A stretch of DNA of 64,000 bases from NCBI RefSeq assembly GCF_000758755.1, contig NZ_JRMV01000281.1:109981-173980 (forward strand), read 5' to 3'. The notes under the pieces were generated by a model, which saw only the letters and a program-made list of their open reading frames with translations, was not told where the DNA came from and made no database searches. Both the position numbers and the translations under genes were made by a program. The stretch is from Actinomyces sp. S6-Spd3. Its GTDB lineage: Bacteria; Actinomycetota; Actinomycetes; Actinomycetales; Actinomycetaceae. Of the stretch, positions 8,357-17,846 are shown one piece after another; the first letter of the stretch is position 1; each line of letters starts with the position of its first letter.

Positions 8357-9775
8357 ATGAGTGGAACGCTGGCCGAGAAGGTCTGGGCTGATCACGTAGT
8401 TGTACATGGGGAAGATGGCGCCCCGGACCTGCTCTACATCGACTTGCATCTGGTTCATGAAGTGACCAGCCCTCAGGCATTTGATGGTTTGCGCATGGCT
8501 GGACGCAAGGTGCGTCGCCCCGATCTCACGATCGCAACCGAAGATCACAACACCCCCACCGTGAACATTGATCTGCCGATCGCAGATATCACCAGCCGCA
8601 CCCAGATCGATACTCTGCGCAAGAACGCGAAGGAATTTGGTATCCGCCTGCACTCCCTAGGTGACGCCGATCAGGGAATCGTCCACGTCGTTGGTCCTCA
8701 GCTTGGACTGACTCAACCCGGCATGACTATCGTCTGCGGTGACTCTCACACCTCGACGCACGGTGCTTTTGGCGCTCTGGCAATGGGAATTGGAACCAGT
8801 CAGGTCGAGCACGTCCTTGCTACCCAGACACTTCCCATGGCTCCTTTCAAGACCATGGCTATTACCGTGAACGGCTCTCTGCCCAAGGGCGCGACCGCAA
8901 AAGACATCATCTTGGCCGTGATCTCGAAGATCGGAACCGGTGGAGGACAGGGATACGTCCTTGAGTATCGCGGTCAGGCAATTCGCGAGCTTTCGATGGA
9001 AGGCCGTATGACCGTGTGCAATATGTCCATCGAGGCCGGTGCTCGCGCTGGAATGGTCGCCCCCGATGAGACGACCTTCGCCTACCTCAAGGGACGTCCC
9101 CACGCTCCTCAAGGTGAAGACTGGGATCGCGCCGTCGAATACTGGAAGACACTCCACTCAGATGAAGATGCGGTTTTCGACGCCGAGGTCATCTTGAATG
9201 CCGAAGACCTCGAACCCTTCGTAACCTGGGGAACCAACCCCGGGCAGGGCGTTCCTCTGTCTGGTCAAGTTCCCAACCCCGAAGACTTCACCGATGAGAC
9301 CTTGCGTGCGGCCGCGAAGAAGGCTCTGGACTACATGGGCCTCGAGGCCGGCACTCCGATGCGCGATATCAAGGTCGACACCGTCTTCCTGGGCTCATGC
9401 ACGAACGGCCGCATTGAAGACCTGCGCGCGGCCGCCGAAATCATTCGTGGCCACGAAAAAGCCCCGGGACTGCGCATGCTGGTTGTTCCCGGTTCGGCGC
9501 GTGTTCGTCTTCAGGCCGAGGCCGAGGGCCTGGATAAGGTCTTCACGAATTTCGGCGCGGAGTGGCGCAATGCCGGTTGTTCAATGTGCCTGGGGATGAA
9601 TCCCGACCAACTGGCACCTCAAGAACGCTCCGCCTCGACCTCGAATCGTAACTTTGAAGGCCGCCAAGGAAAGCTTTCGCGCACACACTTGGTTTCCCCA
9701 CTGGTCGCAGCAGCAACCGCAATTCGTGGAACACTGTCCTCGCCCGCCGACCTGGATGAACCGGCTCAGCGCTGA
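8357..9775 (+). CDS. leuC: 3-isopropylmalate dehydratase, large subunit
   Basis: Aconitase-family protein, 472 residues, that with LeuD isomerises 2- to 3-isopropylmalate in leucine synthesis. The three [4Fe-4S] cysteines are C348 (SCTNGR), C408 and C411 (CSMCLGMN). The N-terminal [11 protein letters not shown] and [16 protein letters not shown] segments are typical. ATG 8357 has AAGGAG (8345-8350) 6 nt upstream; the in-frame ATG at 8315 adds a Lys/Arg-rich stretch unlike the family. leuD starts 20 nt after the stop, so the two form an operon. Confidence 0.96.
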   Translation: MSGTLAEKVWADHVVVHGEDGAPDLLYIDLHLVHEVTSPQAFDGLRMAGRKVRRPDLTIATEDHNTPTVNIDLPIADITSRTQIDTLRKNAKEFGIRLHSLGDADQGIVHVVGPQLGLTQPGMTIVCGDSHTSTHGAFGALAMGIGTSQVEHVLATQTLPMAPFKTMAITVNGSLPKGATAKDIILAVISKIGTGGGQGYVLEYRGQAIRELSMEGRMTVCNMSIEAGARAGMVAPDETTFAYLKGRPHAPQGEDWDRAVEYWKTLHSDEDAVFDAEVILNAEDLEPFVTWGTNPGQGVPLSGQVPNPEDFTDETLRAAAKKALDYMGLEAGTPMRDIKVDTVFLGSCTNGRIEDLRAAAEIIRGHEKAPGLRMLVVPGSARVRLQAEAEGLDKVFTNFGAEWRNAGCSMCLGMNPDQLAPQERSASTSNRNFEGRQGKLSRTHLVSPLVAAATAIRGTLSSPADLDEPAQR

Positions 9776-9795
9776 TACACACCGAAGGAAAACTC

Positions 9796-10440
9796 ATGGA
9801 AAAGTTCATTTCGCACACGGGTATTGGCGTCCCGCTCCGCCGCTCAAATGTCGACACCGACCAGATCATTCCGGCCGTCTTCTTGAAGCGCGTTACAAAG
9901 ACCGGCTTCGATGACGCGCTGTTTTACGCATGGCGCCGCGAGCCTGACTTCATTTTGAATCGTGAACCCTACAACCAAGGATCGGTCTTGGTTGCTGGGC
10001 CAGATTTCGGAACCGGTTCATCGCGCGAGCATGCGGTGTGGGCACTTCGTGACTACGGCTTTAAGGTCGTCCTCGCCCCCAAGTTCGCCGATATTTTCCG
10101 CGGAAACGCGGGTAAGCAGGGCCTCGTTACTGGGATCATCAGCCAGGACGACTGCGAAAAGCTCTGGGAACTGCTCGAAGCTGATCCCGGCGCACAAATC
10201 ACGGTTTCTCTGGAAGATAAGACCGCGCGCCTCGGTGATTTCACCTGCACTTTTGAGATCGATGACTACGTGCGCTGGACGCTGATGGAAGGTTTGGACG
10301 ATATCGCCTTGACCTTGCGTCACGAGGCAGAAATTACCGCCTACGAAGAGCGCAGGCCGTCCTTCAAACCGAAGACACTTCCTGCAAAGACTCTTCCCCT
10401 GCAACTGGTTGTTTCTGCACGTCCCGTTGACTCTGAGTAG
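9796..10440 (+). CDS. leuD: 3-isopropylmalate dehydratase, small subunit
   Basis: The 214-residue swivel-domain partner of LeuC. It has the family's opening ([21 protein letters not shown], seen at residues 10-30), then [14 protein letters not shown] and [14 protein letters not shown], which line the substrate pocket. AAGGAAAA lies just before the ATG. leuB is not in the window, and the IclR-type regulator is divergent upstream. Confidence 0.96.
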   Translation: MEKFISHTGIGVPLRRSNVDTDQIIPAVFLKRVTKTGFDDALFYAWRREPDFILNREPYNQGSVLVAGPDFGTGSSREHAVWALRDYGFKVVLAPKFADIFRGNAGKQGLVTGIISQDDCEKLWELLEADPGAQITVSLEDKTARLGDFTCTFEIDDYVRWTLMEGLDDIALTLRHEAEITAYEERRPSFKPKTLPAKTLPLQLVVSARPVDSE

Positions 10441-10534
10441 TTCGCCACCCGCAAAAGCTGCCCGAAGCGCACGCAGATGAGGGCGAGCTGCTCTAAAGTG
10501 GTCACAGAAAGTCGACAGCTAGGAGACCAGCAAG

Positions 10535-11860
10535 ATGTCCTCGATTCTGCGAGTTGAAGGTGGCCACCCGCTTCAGGGCACCATTACCGTGCGCGGAGCA
10601 AAGAACTTTGTTCCCAAAGCGATGGTTGCATCGCTGCTGGCCGACACGCCCTCAGAGCTCTACAACGTCCCTCTGATTCGTGACGTTGACGTGGTCTCTG
10701 ACCTCTTGTCCCTGCATGGGGTCAAGGTTGATTACGATCAGGAGCGCGGCGAATTGCGTATGGATCCCGCGAATGTTCGCGTGGCCTCGCGCTCTGATAT
10801 TGACACTCTTGCGGGAGCTTCGCGCATTCCGATCCTCTTCTGCGGGCCTCTTCTCCACCAACTTGGTGAAGCATTCATTCCGGAACTGGGTGGCTGCGCT
10901 ATCGGTGGCCGTCCCATCGACTTCCACTTGGAGACCTTGCGTAAGTTCGGCGCGATCGTTGAAAAACAGCCCGATGGTGTTCACATCAAGCGCCCGTCCT
11001 CCGGGTTACACGGCGCAATCATTGAGCTTCCCTTCCCCTCCGTTGGCGCGACAGAACAAACACTGCTCACGGCAGTGCGCAACGACGGCATCACGACCTT
11101 GAAGGGCGCGGCAATCGAGCCCGAAATTATGGACCTCATCAATGTTCTTCAGAAGATGGGCGCCATCATTTCCGTCGATACTGACCGCACCATCCGCATC
11201 GAAGGCGTGCAAACCCTCAGCGGATACCGCCACACCGCTCTTCCTGACCGCATCGAGGCCGCTTCCTGGGGAGCGGCGGCCCTGGCCACTCACGGTGACA
11301 TTTACGTCCGAGGCGCACACCAGCCGGATATGACGACTTTCCTCAATACCTTCCGTAAGGTTGGCGGCGCTTTCGATATCGATTCAGAAGGTATTCGCTT
11401 CTATCATCCCGGCGGTGAATTGCATTCCATCGCTTTGGAAACCGCCGTTCACCCCGGTTTCATGACGGACTGGCAGCAGCCCCTCGTCGTTGCTCTCACT
11501 CAGGCCGAAGGCTTGTCCATCGTCCACGAAACCGTGTACGAAAACCGCTTCGGTTTTACCTCTGCGCTGCGCCAAATGGGTGCAAATATTCAGGTTTACC
11601 GTGAGTGCTTGGGTGGAACACCGTGTCGTTTTGGCCAGAAGAACTACTATCACTCAGCTGTTATCTCGGGGCCGACTCCTCTTCACGCTGCAGACATCGT
11701 TGTTCCTGACCTTCGCGGTGGCTTCTCGCACCTGATTGCCGCACTGGCCGCCTCGGGAACCTCAACCGTTTCGGGAATCGATGTGATTTCGCGCGGATAC
11801 GAGCATTTCATCCGTAAACTGCGCGAGCTGGACGCGCGCGTCGAATACGCCGACCGCTGA
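10535..11860 (+). CDS. murA: UDP-N-acetylglucosamine 1-carboxyvinyltransferase
   Basis: The 441-residue enzyme transfers enolpyruvate from PEP to UDP-GlcNAc, the first committed step of peptidoglycan synthesis. The N-terminal RGAKN motif binds substrate. The catalytic, fosfomycin-reactive cysteine is present as C121 in GGCAIGGRPIDFH. The C-terminal DLRGGFSHLIAAL segment is typical. AGGAG lies 9 nt before the ATG. The lipid kinase gene starts 12 nt after the stop. Confidence 0.95.
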   Translation: MSSILRVEGGHPLQGTITVRGAKNFVPKAMVASLLADTPSELYNVPLIRDVDVVSDLLSLHGVKVDYDQERGELRMDPANVRVASRSDIDTLAGASRIPILFCGPLLHQLGEAFIPELGGCAIGGRPIDFHLETLRKFGAIVEKQPDGVHIKRPSSGLHGAIIELPFPSVGATEQTLLTAVRNDGITTLKGAAIEPEIMDLINVLQKMGAIISVDTDRTIRIEGVQTLSGYRHTALPDRIEAASWGAAALATHGDIYVRGAHQPDMTTFLNTFRKVGGAFDIDSEGIRFYHPGGELHSIALETAVHPGFMTDWQQPLVVALTQAEGLSIVHETVYENRFGFTSALRQMGANIQVYRECLGGTPCRFGQKNYYHSAVISGPTPLHAADIVVPDLRGGFSHLIAALAASGTSTVSGIDVISRGYEHFIRKLRELDARVEYADR

Positions 11861-11871
11861 GCTTTCCCCAA

Positions 11872-12849
11872 GTGCCTTTCGTGGACCCTTCAGCGCCCTC
11901 CTTACAGCTCTTCGTCTCTGCTCTTTCTGGCCGAGGCCGAGCGCTGCGCCTCGCACCCCAAGCTGCTGCGCTCCTGCGTGAACGCGGATGGGAAGTTGAG
12001 GTGGTTGTTACTCATCGTGAGGACAATCCAGGCCAGCTTGCTGCCGCGTCGACGCACCAGTGGGTCGGAGTCTTTGGTGGCGATGGGTATATCGCTCACA
12101 TCGCCTCTGAGGTTGGGAAACGAGGCGGGACAGTGATCCCTCTTCCCGGTGGGCGGGGCAATGACCTGTGCCGCTGTCTAGGGATTGGGACGGATGCGTT
12201 GGCGCATATCCGTAAGCTTCCCCAGGCCTCGGAGATCGTTTCGTCGCAGGCGGGCACCATTGGGCGTTTTCGCGATGTGGATGCTATGAGGGTCGCGCCG
12301 CTTGCTCATGCAGGCGAAGCGCAGAATTTAGACGCACAGGGTGCGCGCTCCAGTGAGGCGTCGCAGGTTCTTGGCTTAGTTTCTTTTGGTCTTGATGCAC
12401 TTGCCAATCAGATTGCCAACGAGTCGCCTTTTAGCTCCGGGACGCTTGCATACGCGTGGGGAGCGGTATGCGCGCTGGCCAGGTTCAAGCCTCGGACCAT
12501 GGAAATCGAGGTCGATGGCCAGGTGCGGCGTATCCGCGGGTGGTTGGTTTCCGTCTCAAACTCGGGATGGTTTGGCGGTGGGATCAACATCGTTCCCACG
12601 TCCAATCCCAGTGACGGCAAGCTTGAGCTTCTCACCGTTGACCCGGTGCCGAAACACCAAGCGATCCGCGTTTTGGCGCGGGTACTTACTACTCGGCGCG
12701 TCGATGACCCGATTGTGCATGTGGAGACCGTAAGCCGAGTCAAAATCCTTGATAGCGCCGGACTGATCGCGATGGGAGACGGCGATCAGGTTGCTCGCGG
12801 GTCCGTTGAGATTTCGGTTCAACCTGGGGTTTTTCGGGTTTTCGCATAG
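11872..12849 (+). CDS. Diacylglycerol/lipid kinase family protein
   Basis: The 325-residue protein has the catalytic-domain signature GGDG at residues 69-72 followed by PLPGGRGNDLCRCLGI, matching the nucleotide-binding pattern of bacterial DgkB/YegS-type kinases. The C-terminal half is the beta-sandwich with SNSGWFGGGINIVPTSNPSDG. Members phosphorylate diacylglycerol or related lipids at the membrane. The GTG start follows murA by 11 nt with no clear ribosome binding site; another GTG at 11881 is possible. Neighbouring plsC and gpsA also serve phospholipid synthesis, which supports a lipid substrate. Confidence 0.82.
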   Translation: MPFVDPSAPSLQLFVSALSGRGRALRLAPQAAALLRERGWEVEVVVTHREDNPGQLAAASTHQWVGVFGGDGYIAHIASEVGKRGGTVIPLPGGRGNDLCRCLGIGTDALAHIRKLPQASEIVSSQAGTIGRFRDVDAMRVAPLAHAGEAQNLDAQGARSSEASQVLGLVSFGLDALANQIANESPFSSGTLAYAWGAVCALARFKPRTMEIEVDGQVRRIRGWLVSVSNSGWFGGGINIVPTSNPSDGKLELLTVDPVPKHQAIRVLARVLTTRRVDDPIVHVETVSRVKILDSAGLIAMGDGDQVARGSVEISVQPGVFRVFA

Positions 12850-12913
12850 AAAAACACGTGCCGGGTGGGGAGCAGCGTTTTTACCCGCGTGCCCGCTTCG
12901 TTAGACTACACGC

Positions 12914-13636
12914 ATGACTCACCGGCTCACAGGTTTCTACCGTTTCGCGCGAGGCGTCTTCCGTACCTTCATGGTTCCGTGGACAAAAATCGACGTGGAA
13001 GGCCTCGATAAGCTTCCGCGCGAGGGCGGTTTTCTACTGGTGTGCAACCACCTGTCAAACATCGATCCGGTTTGCCTGCTGTGGGTAATGATGAAAGCCG
13101 ATATTCCCGTTCGAATCATGGCGAAGTCTGAGCTTTTCAAAGTGCCACTCCTAGGCGGAGCGATGCGCCAGATGAAGCTTCTGCCGGTAAACCGACGCGC
13201 CAAGGACCCGGGTGCCATTCTTGCTTCGGCAGCTCAGGCCCTTCGCGAGGGCGAATGCGTGGCCATTTATCCGGAAGGCACGCTGACTTTGGACCCCGAT
13301 TTGTGGCCGATGCGGATCAAGACCGGTGCTGCACGACTTGCTTTGGACACGGGCGCGCCGGTGATTCCCTTTATTCACTGGGGAGAACAGAAGATCATGC
13401 GCTCGGGTTCTGCACTCATTGACTTCCGTCCTCGCAGGCGAGTCTCGGTGCGTATCGGTGATCCGATTCCCCTTGAGGACCTGTGCCGCGAATCTGGCTC
13501 AGCCGACCACGAGGCCGTCGAAGAAGCAACCAAACGGATTCAGCGCGTGATGATCGAGGAAGTCGCCGCCCTTCGCGGGGAAGAAGCTCCCACAGGCGTG
13601 TGGGATCGCAAGCTCAAGGAACGCGTCGACTACTAG
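12914..13636 (+). CDS. plsC: 1-acyl-sn-glycerol-3-phosphate acyltransferase (PlsC family)
   Basis: 240 residues. The HX4D motif is H46 to D51 in NHLSNID, and the second substrate motif is YPEGTLT near residue 120. It acylates lysophosphatidic acid to phosphatidic acid at the membrane. A -10-like TAGACT at 12903-12908 lies only a few bases from the ATG, so the message may be nearly leaderless. The gene ends 14 nt from the convergent lipoprotein gene. Close relatives can use other acceptors, so substrate is known only at family level. Confidence 0.88.
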   Translation: MTHRLTGFYRFARGVFRTFMVPWTKIDVEGLDKLPREGGFLLVCNHLSNIDPVCLLWVMMKADIPVRIMAKSELFKVPLLGGAMRQMKLLPVNRRAKDPGAILASAAQALREGECVAIYPEGTLTLDPDLWPMRIKTGAARLALDTGAPVIPFIHWGEQKIMRSGSALIDFRPRRRVSVRIGDPIPLEDLCRESGSADHEAVEEATKRIQRVMIEEVAALRGEEAPTGVWDRKLKERVDY

Positions 13637-13650
13637 CGCCGAAGCCCTTG

Positions 13651-14271
13651 TTACTTCGCGATGTCGATGACGACTCGCGAGGGACTGCTGAGCGCACTCA
13701 AGGTGACCTCACGCTTTCGGTCCATTCCGATGACAATGTGAGTATCGGCCTCAAAAGTTCCGTTCTCGAGTACGCGTATCGGCCCGATATCAAGGGTTTT
13801 GGGTCCCTTATAGTAGTTGGCTGCTAGTTCCTCGCTCACGGGCATAGCCCCGCCTTGAAGATTGAGATCAAGATAGACAGGCGTTCCCAAATCGATGGGA
13901 TCTCCCTTGCCCTGGGTGAGCGGGGAGGTCGTCCACCCTCCGATCCATCCCACGTCATCACTTCCAGTGAACTCAACGACAACGCGGTAAAAACCGTCGT
14001 GGTCTCCCACGCGCATATCGTGGAAGACCGGTGCGTGGTTGGCGTCTTCTTTGCCAAGGGATTGCTGTGGGAAGCGGGGTTCAATGCTCTCCCACGTACT
14101 GGGAGTCGCCGATGTACTTGCGCTGGCACTAGGGGCAAGCGACGGGGATTGGCTGCTTGCCGAGGCCGTGGGCGCGCTTGAAGCGTCGCTTTGCGATGGG
14201 GTGGGGGAGCACCCGCACAATACAGCTGTCGTCACAAGAACGAGGGCAGATAGGGCTGTGCGTTTAGACAT
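13651..14271 (-). CDS. Lipoprotein with an AMIN-like beta-domain
   Basis: 206 residues, preceded by a strong AAGGAGGAGCTC ribosome binding site directly before ATG 14271. The signal peptide ends in a lipobox (LCGC, lipidated C21), followed by a Ser/Ala/Pro linker to about residue 75. The C-terminal ~125 residues (FHDMRVGDHDGFYRVVVEF near the start, SRVVIDI at the end) look like the AMIN-like domain of actinobacterial lipoproteins, probably a cell-wall-binding beta-sandwich on the outer membrane face. No enzyme motif is visible. It is divergent from gpsA. Confidence 0.75.
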   Translation of the reverse strand: MSKRTALSALVLVTTAVLCGCSPTPSQSDASSAPTASASSQSPSLAPSASASTSATPSTWESIEPRFPQQSLGKEDANHAPVFHDMRVGDHDGFYRVVVEFTGSDDVGWIGGWTTSPLTQGKGDPIDLGTPVYLDLNLQGGAMPVSEELAANYYKGPKTLDIGPIRVLENGTFEADTHIVIGMDRKREVTLSALSSPSRVVIDIAK

Positions 14272-14340
14272 GAGCTCCTCCTTGGGCACGTCGCGTGTCT
14301 TTATCCTAGTAGGGTTGAGGCGGATGGGAGAGGAATGACA

Positions 14341-15357
14341 ATGATGACACGAATGAGCGTGCTGGGCACGGGCGCGTGGGGAACCACTTTTGCCCAGGTT
14401 CTTGCAGATGCTGGACACGCTGTCACTATGTGGGGACGCAATCCAGAGATCGTCTCCGCGATCAACTCGCATGAAAATCCTCGCTATGTTCCCGACCTGG
14501 TTCTCTCCGAGTCGATTAGCGCGACCTGTGATCTGCGCCAGGCCGTTGATGGCGCAGATCTTCTCATGGTTGCAATCCCCGTCAAAGCGGTACGCGCGAC
14601 TCTCGAGGCAGCGCGCCCCAGCCTCGGAAATGAAACTGCGCTACTCTCACTGGCCAAGGGCCTTGAGCTGGGCTCGCTCAAGCGCGTGGATGAGGTGTTG
14701 AGTGAAGCTTCTGGTGTGGGACACGATCGGATCGCGGTTCTTTCCGGGCCTAACCTCTCGCGTGAAATTGCGGTGCACCAACCGACAGCAACCGTTGTCG
14801 CCTCGAGCAACCTTGAATTAGCCAAGGAAATTGCGGGAGTCTGCCACAACTCTTATTTCCGCCCCTATCTGTCCTCGGATGTGATTGGCACTGAAATTGC
14901 CGGCGCGACGAAGAACGTTATCGCCGTCGCGATTGGTGCGGCGGAGGGGCTTGGTTTAGGAATTAACACCCGCTCGACCTTGATGACGCGTGGCCTCGCA
15001 GAAATGACGCGTCTGGGCACTGCCTTGGGCGCAGATCCGGCAACCTTTGCGGGGCTCGCAGGAATTGGCGACTTAATCGCAACCTGTTCGACCACGCTGT
15101 CCAGAAATTTTTCTTTCGGACATCGAGTTGGGACGGGCATGAGCGTTGAGGATGCTCTTGCTGCTTCTGCTGGCGTCGTGGAAGGCGTGGCCTCGGCGAT
15201 TCCAATTCTGCAGCTTGCCCAATCGATTGGCGTAGACATGCCGATTACGACAGCAGTTGTTGAAGTTGTTGAGGGGCGCGCGGGAATTAACGACATGGGG
15301 AACATGTTGCTCTCGCGTCCACGAAAGATGGATGGGTGGAAAATTGAGCTGGTCTGA
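14341..15357 (+). CDS. gpsA: Glycerol-3-phosphate dehydrogenase [NAD(P)+]
   Basis: 338 residues with the N-terminal Rossmann motif GTGAWGTTFA, the substrate loop LSGPNLSREI, and the catalytic lysine region GATKNVIAVAIG. It reduces dihydroxyacetone phosphate to sn-glycerol-3-phosphate for phospholipids. ATG 14341 is favoured because GGGAGAGG (14326-14333) is 7 nt upstream; the ATG at 14335 is too close. It is followed after 49 nt by ddl. Confidence 0.94.
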   Translation: MMTRMSVLGTGAWGTTFAQVLADAGHAVTMWGRNPEIVSAINSHENPRYVPDLVLSESISATCDLRQAVDGADLLMVAIPVKAVRATLEAARPSLGNETALLSLAKGLELGSLKRVDEVLSEASGVGHDRIAVLSGPNLSREIAVHQPTATVVASSNLELAKEIAGVCHNSYFRPYLSSDVIGTEIAGATKNVIAVAIGAAEGLGLGINTRSTLMTRGLAEMTRLGTALGADPATFAGLAGIGDLIATCSTTLSRNFSFGHRVGTGMSVEDALAASAGVVEGVASAIPILQLAQSIGVDMPITTAVVEVVEGRAGINDMGNMLLSRPRKMDGWKIELV

Positions 15358-15406
15358 AGGCGCGCACAGTGCGGGCAAGGTCGATTCTCGCGGTAATCTT
15401 GACCCC

Positions 15407-16543
15407 ATGAGTGAAGTCAAACGTCCTCGCGTCCTCGTTGTTTTTGGTGGACGCTCCAGCGAACACTTGGTCTCTTGTGCGACGGCTGCCGGTGTTCTTC
15501 ATGCTCTTGACCGTGAGCGCTTTGATGTCCTTGCCGTTGGAATTACGCGCGATGGGCAGTGGGTGCGAGTGGATGATAAGCCGGAGTTGGTGGATCTTCG
15601 CACGGCCTCGGATACGACGATTGTGCCGGGATTGAGCCGCGTGAGCCTGCTTCCCGGCCTTGCCCGCCTTGTTGAAACGACCTACGACCGCTCTCCTGAA
15701 GATCACAATGCCCAAATTGTCGGAGTTGAAGATTTGGGCGTGATCGATGTGGTCCTGCCTCTCTTGCACGGTCCTTACGGCGAAGACGGAACAATTCAGG
15801 GCCTCTTCGAGATGTCCGATGTGCGCTACGTCGGTTGCGGCGTAACTTCAAGTTCGGCCTCGATGGATAAGCACTTGACGAAGACGGTCCTTGCCGAGGC
15901 TGGAATTTCGGTTGGTCGTTGGGAATTGGTCACCGAGAAACAGTGGTCGAAGGACCCGCAGGACGTGCGTTCGCGCATTGATGCTTTGGGATACCCTGTC
16001 TTTGTTAAGCCCACGCGTGCAGGCTCCTCAGTGGGTATTTCTCGCGTTGATTCGCCCGACCAGCTGGACCTTGCAATTAAGGAAGCCGCCGCGAACGATC
16101 CGCGCATCATTGTCGAGGCCATGGCCCATGGTCGCGAGATTGAGTGCGGTGTGCGCGTGCCTGCCGGTGGCGAGGCAATGGCCGCACCGCTGGGGGAGAT
16201 CGGTGTTCCCGAAGGCGAGTTCTACGACTACGCCCTCAAGTACGTTGACACTGATGCGATTTCCTTGATGTGTCCGGCTGACATTCCCGCCGAGGACGCG
16301 CAGAGGATCCAGAGCATTGCCCTGAAGGCTTTCGAGGCCTTGGAGTGTGAGGGGCTGGCGCGCGTCGACTTCTTCTACAACGATTCAACTCACGAAATCA
16401 TCGTCAACGAAGTGAATACCATGCCCGGATTCACTCGCCTGTCCCTCTACCCGCGAGTGTGGGCCGAGGCCGGGATGAGCTACACGGAACTGGTGACCTC
16501 GCTGCTAGAAGAGGCTCTCAGTCGCCCACTGGGACTAAGGTAG
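15407..16543 (+). CDS. ddl: D-alanine--D-alanine ligase
   Basis: ATP-grasp ligase, 378 residues, joining two D-Ala for peptidoglycan. It has FGGRSSEH at residues 11-18, the lid region LLHGPYGEDGTIQGL, KPTRAGSSVGI for ATP binding, and the metal site EIIVNEVNTMPGFT. ATG 15407 matches the family start; an upstream frame runs through the end of gpsA without homology. The specificity loop does not show the D-Lac-type change that I could recognise, so the normal D-Ala-D-Ala product is assumed. A second ATP-grasp gene follows after 9 nt. Confidence 0.94.
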   Translation: MSEVKRPRVLVVFGGRSSEHLVSCATAAGVLHALDRERFDVLAVGITRDGQWVRVDDKPELVDLRTASDTTIVPGLSRVSLLPGLARLVETTYDRSPEDHNAQIVGVEDLGVIDVVLPLLHGPYGEDGTIQGLFEMSDVRYVGCGVTSSSASMDKHLTKTVLAEAGISVGRWELVTEKQWSKDPQDVRSRIDALGYPVFVKPTRAGSSVGISRVDSPDQLDLAIKEAAANDPRIIVEAMAHGREIECGVRVPAGGEAMAAPLGEIGVPEGEFYDYALKYVDTDAISLMCPADIPAEDAQRIQSIALKAFEALECEGLARVDFFYNDSTHEIIVNEVNTMPGFTRLSLYPRVWAEAGMSYTELVTSLLEEALSRPLGLR

Positions 16544-16552
16544 GATATCTTC

Positions 16553-17470
16553 ATGACGAAAACACCCAAGGTCACCCTTGTTACTTCCGCGAATATGCCG
16601 GGACTCTTCTCCGATGAAGGCGGGCTTCCCGATGCGCTAGCTGAGCGCGGAATGGATCCCCAGATCGCGGTGTGGAATGACCCTTCCGTTGACTGGGATA
16701 AAGCTGGACTGTGCGTCCTTCGTTCGGTTTCCGACTATGCGACGCAGCGCCAGGAGTTTGTTACGTGGGCGCAGTCGGTTCCACGCTTGCTCAACAACGC
16801 CGATATTGTCGAGTGGAACACCGATAAGCACTACTTGAAGGACATGGAAGAACTCGGCCTCCCCGTCATTCCGACGACGTGGCTTGAGCCTTCGCATGGA
16901 TTCTCCAAGCATCAGGTGCACTCGCGTTTCCCTGCTCTTGGTGACTTCGTTGTCAAGCCTGCTGTGTCTTCTGGTGTCCGCGATATCGGTCGCTACACGG
17001 CAATTGACACTCTCCAGCGTCAGGCCGCTTTGGCGCAGACGATCGACCTCTTGAACGAGGGGCGTTCCGTCATGCTGCAGCGTTACTTGGAGGACATCGA
17101 CGTGCACGGCGAAATTTCCCTGGTGTTCTTCAACGGCTTGCTTTCGCACGCAGTCGAAAAGCGTGCGGTACTCCATCCTTCCTCCGTCACGGATCCTTCT
17201 ATGCACGAGGCCGTGGTTACCGCGCGTCCCGCAGATGCTGAGTCGTGGCAATGGGGCGAGCAGATTCGTCAAGTTCTACACAAGTACATGCGTGCACGCT
17301 TGGGACGCGACGAGCTTTTGCTCTACAACCGCGTGGACCTGGTCCCGGACGGTGAAGGTTCCTTCCGAGTTATGGAAGTTTCAGCGACCGATGCTGATCT
17401 GTACCTTTCTGCTACACCTGAGGCTTTGAACAACTTCGCCGATGCGATTTCGACTCGCGCTTTCTGGTGA
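16553..17470 (+). CDS. Stand-alone ATP-grasp ligase-like protein next to ddl
   Basis: The 305-residue protein has an ATP-grasp core: FVVKPAVSSGVRDIGRY (first ATP lysine near residue 127), VMLQRYLEDIDVHGEISLVF, and the C-terminal metal strand region YNRVDLVPDGEG followed by VMEVS. The arrangement resembles the RimK/DcsG-like group, which includes the O-ureido-D-serine cyclo-ligase of cycloserine synthesis and many unassigned actinobacterial proteins. It begins 9 nt after ddl with AAGGTAGGAT as ribosome binding site, so co-expression is likely. A ligase acting on an amino acid or small peptide is plausible; the substrate is unknown. Confidence 0.75.
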   Translation: MTKTPKVTLVTSANMPGLFSDEGGLPDALAERGMDPQIAVWNDPSVDWDKAGLCVLRSVSDYATQRQEFVTWAQSVPRLLNNADIVEWNTDKHYLKDMEELGLPVIPTTWLEPSHGFSKHQVHSRFPALGDFVVKPAVSSGVRDIGRYTAIDTLQRQAALAQTIDLLNEGRSVMLQRYLEDIDVHGEISLVFFNGLLSHAVEKRAVLHPSSVTDPSMHEAVVTARPADAESWQWGEQIRQVLHKYMRARLGRDELLLYNRVDLVPDGEGSFRVMEVSATDADLYLSATPEALNNFADAISTRAFW

Positions 17471-17505
17471 GTGAGAGCGCGGTAAGGACGCGTTCAACAT
17501 GAATT

Positions 17506-17542
17506 CCGGCTCTCCTACCTGTGCGGTGGGGGAGCCGGTTTT
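17506..17542 (+). terminator. Intrinsic terminator after the ddl/ATP-grasp operon
   Basis: CCGGCTCTCC (17506-17515) pairs with GGGGAGCCGG (17529-17538), one G-U pair, followed by TTTTA. Confidence 0.8.
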
Positions 17543-17655
17543 ACGTATCGAGGGGAGTGAACTTCGTGGTAAGTGCCACGCTTATCGTTTCTGATTTCTC
17601 ACTTTGCCTGCACTGATGTTAGAGTTTCCCCGTTGCGTTTTTTGCGGCGCTCAAT

Positions 17656-17729
17656 GGTGGCTGTAGTTCAGTTGGTAGAGCACCTGGTTGTGGTCCAGGA
17701 CGTCGCGGGTTCGAGTCCCGTCAGCCACC
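17656..17729 (+). tRNA. tRNA-His (anticodon GUG)
   Basis: Acceptor GTGGCTG/CAGCCAC, anticodon loop TTGTGGT giving GTG, and T-arm TTCGAGT. The extra G(-1) typical of tRNA-His is encoded at 17656 and faces C73 at 17729. Confidence 0.95.
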
Positions 17730-17736
17730 CGGATAG

Positions 17737-17769
17737 AAAAGTCCCGAAGCCTTTGGTTTCGGGACTTTT
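17737..17769 (+). terminator. Terminator after tRNA-His
   Basis: GTCCCGAA (17741-17748) pairs with TTCGGGAC (17758-17765), flanked by AAAA on the left and TTTT on the right, so it could work in both directions. Confidence 0.85.
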
Positions 17770-17846
17770 CTCATGTTGCGGTGCTAAAGTTTCGGCAATG
17801 CGTTGATGCGCAGTCGGCACACGTAGCGTTGACGAAGGAGTTCACG

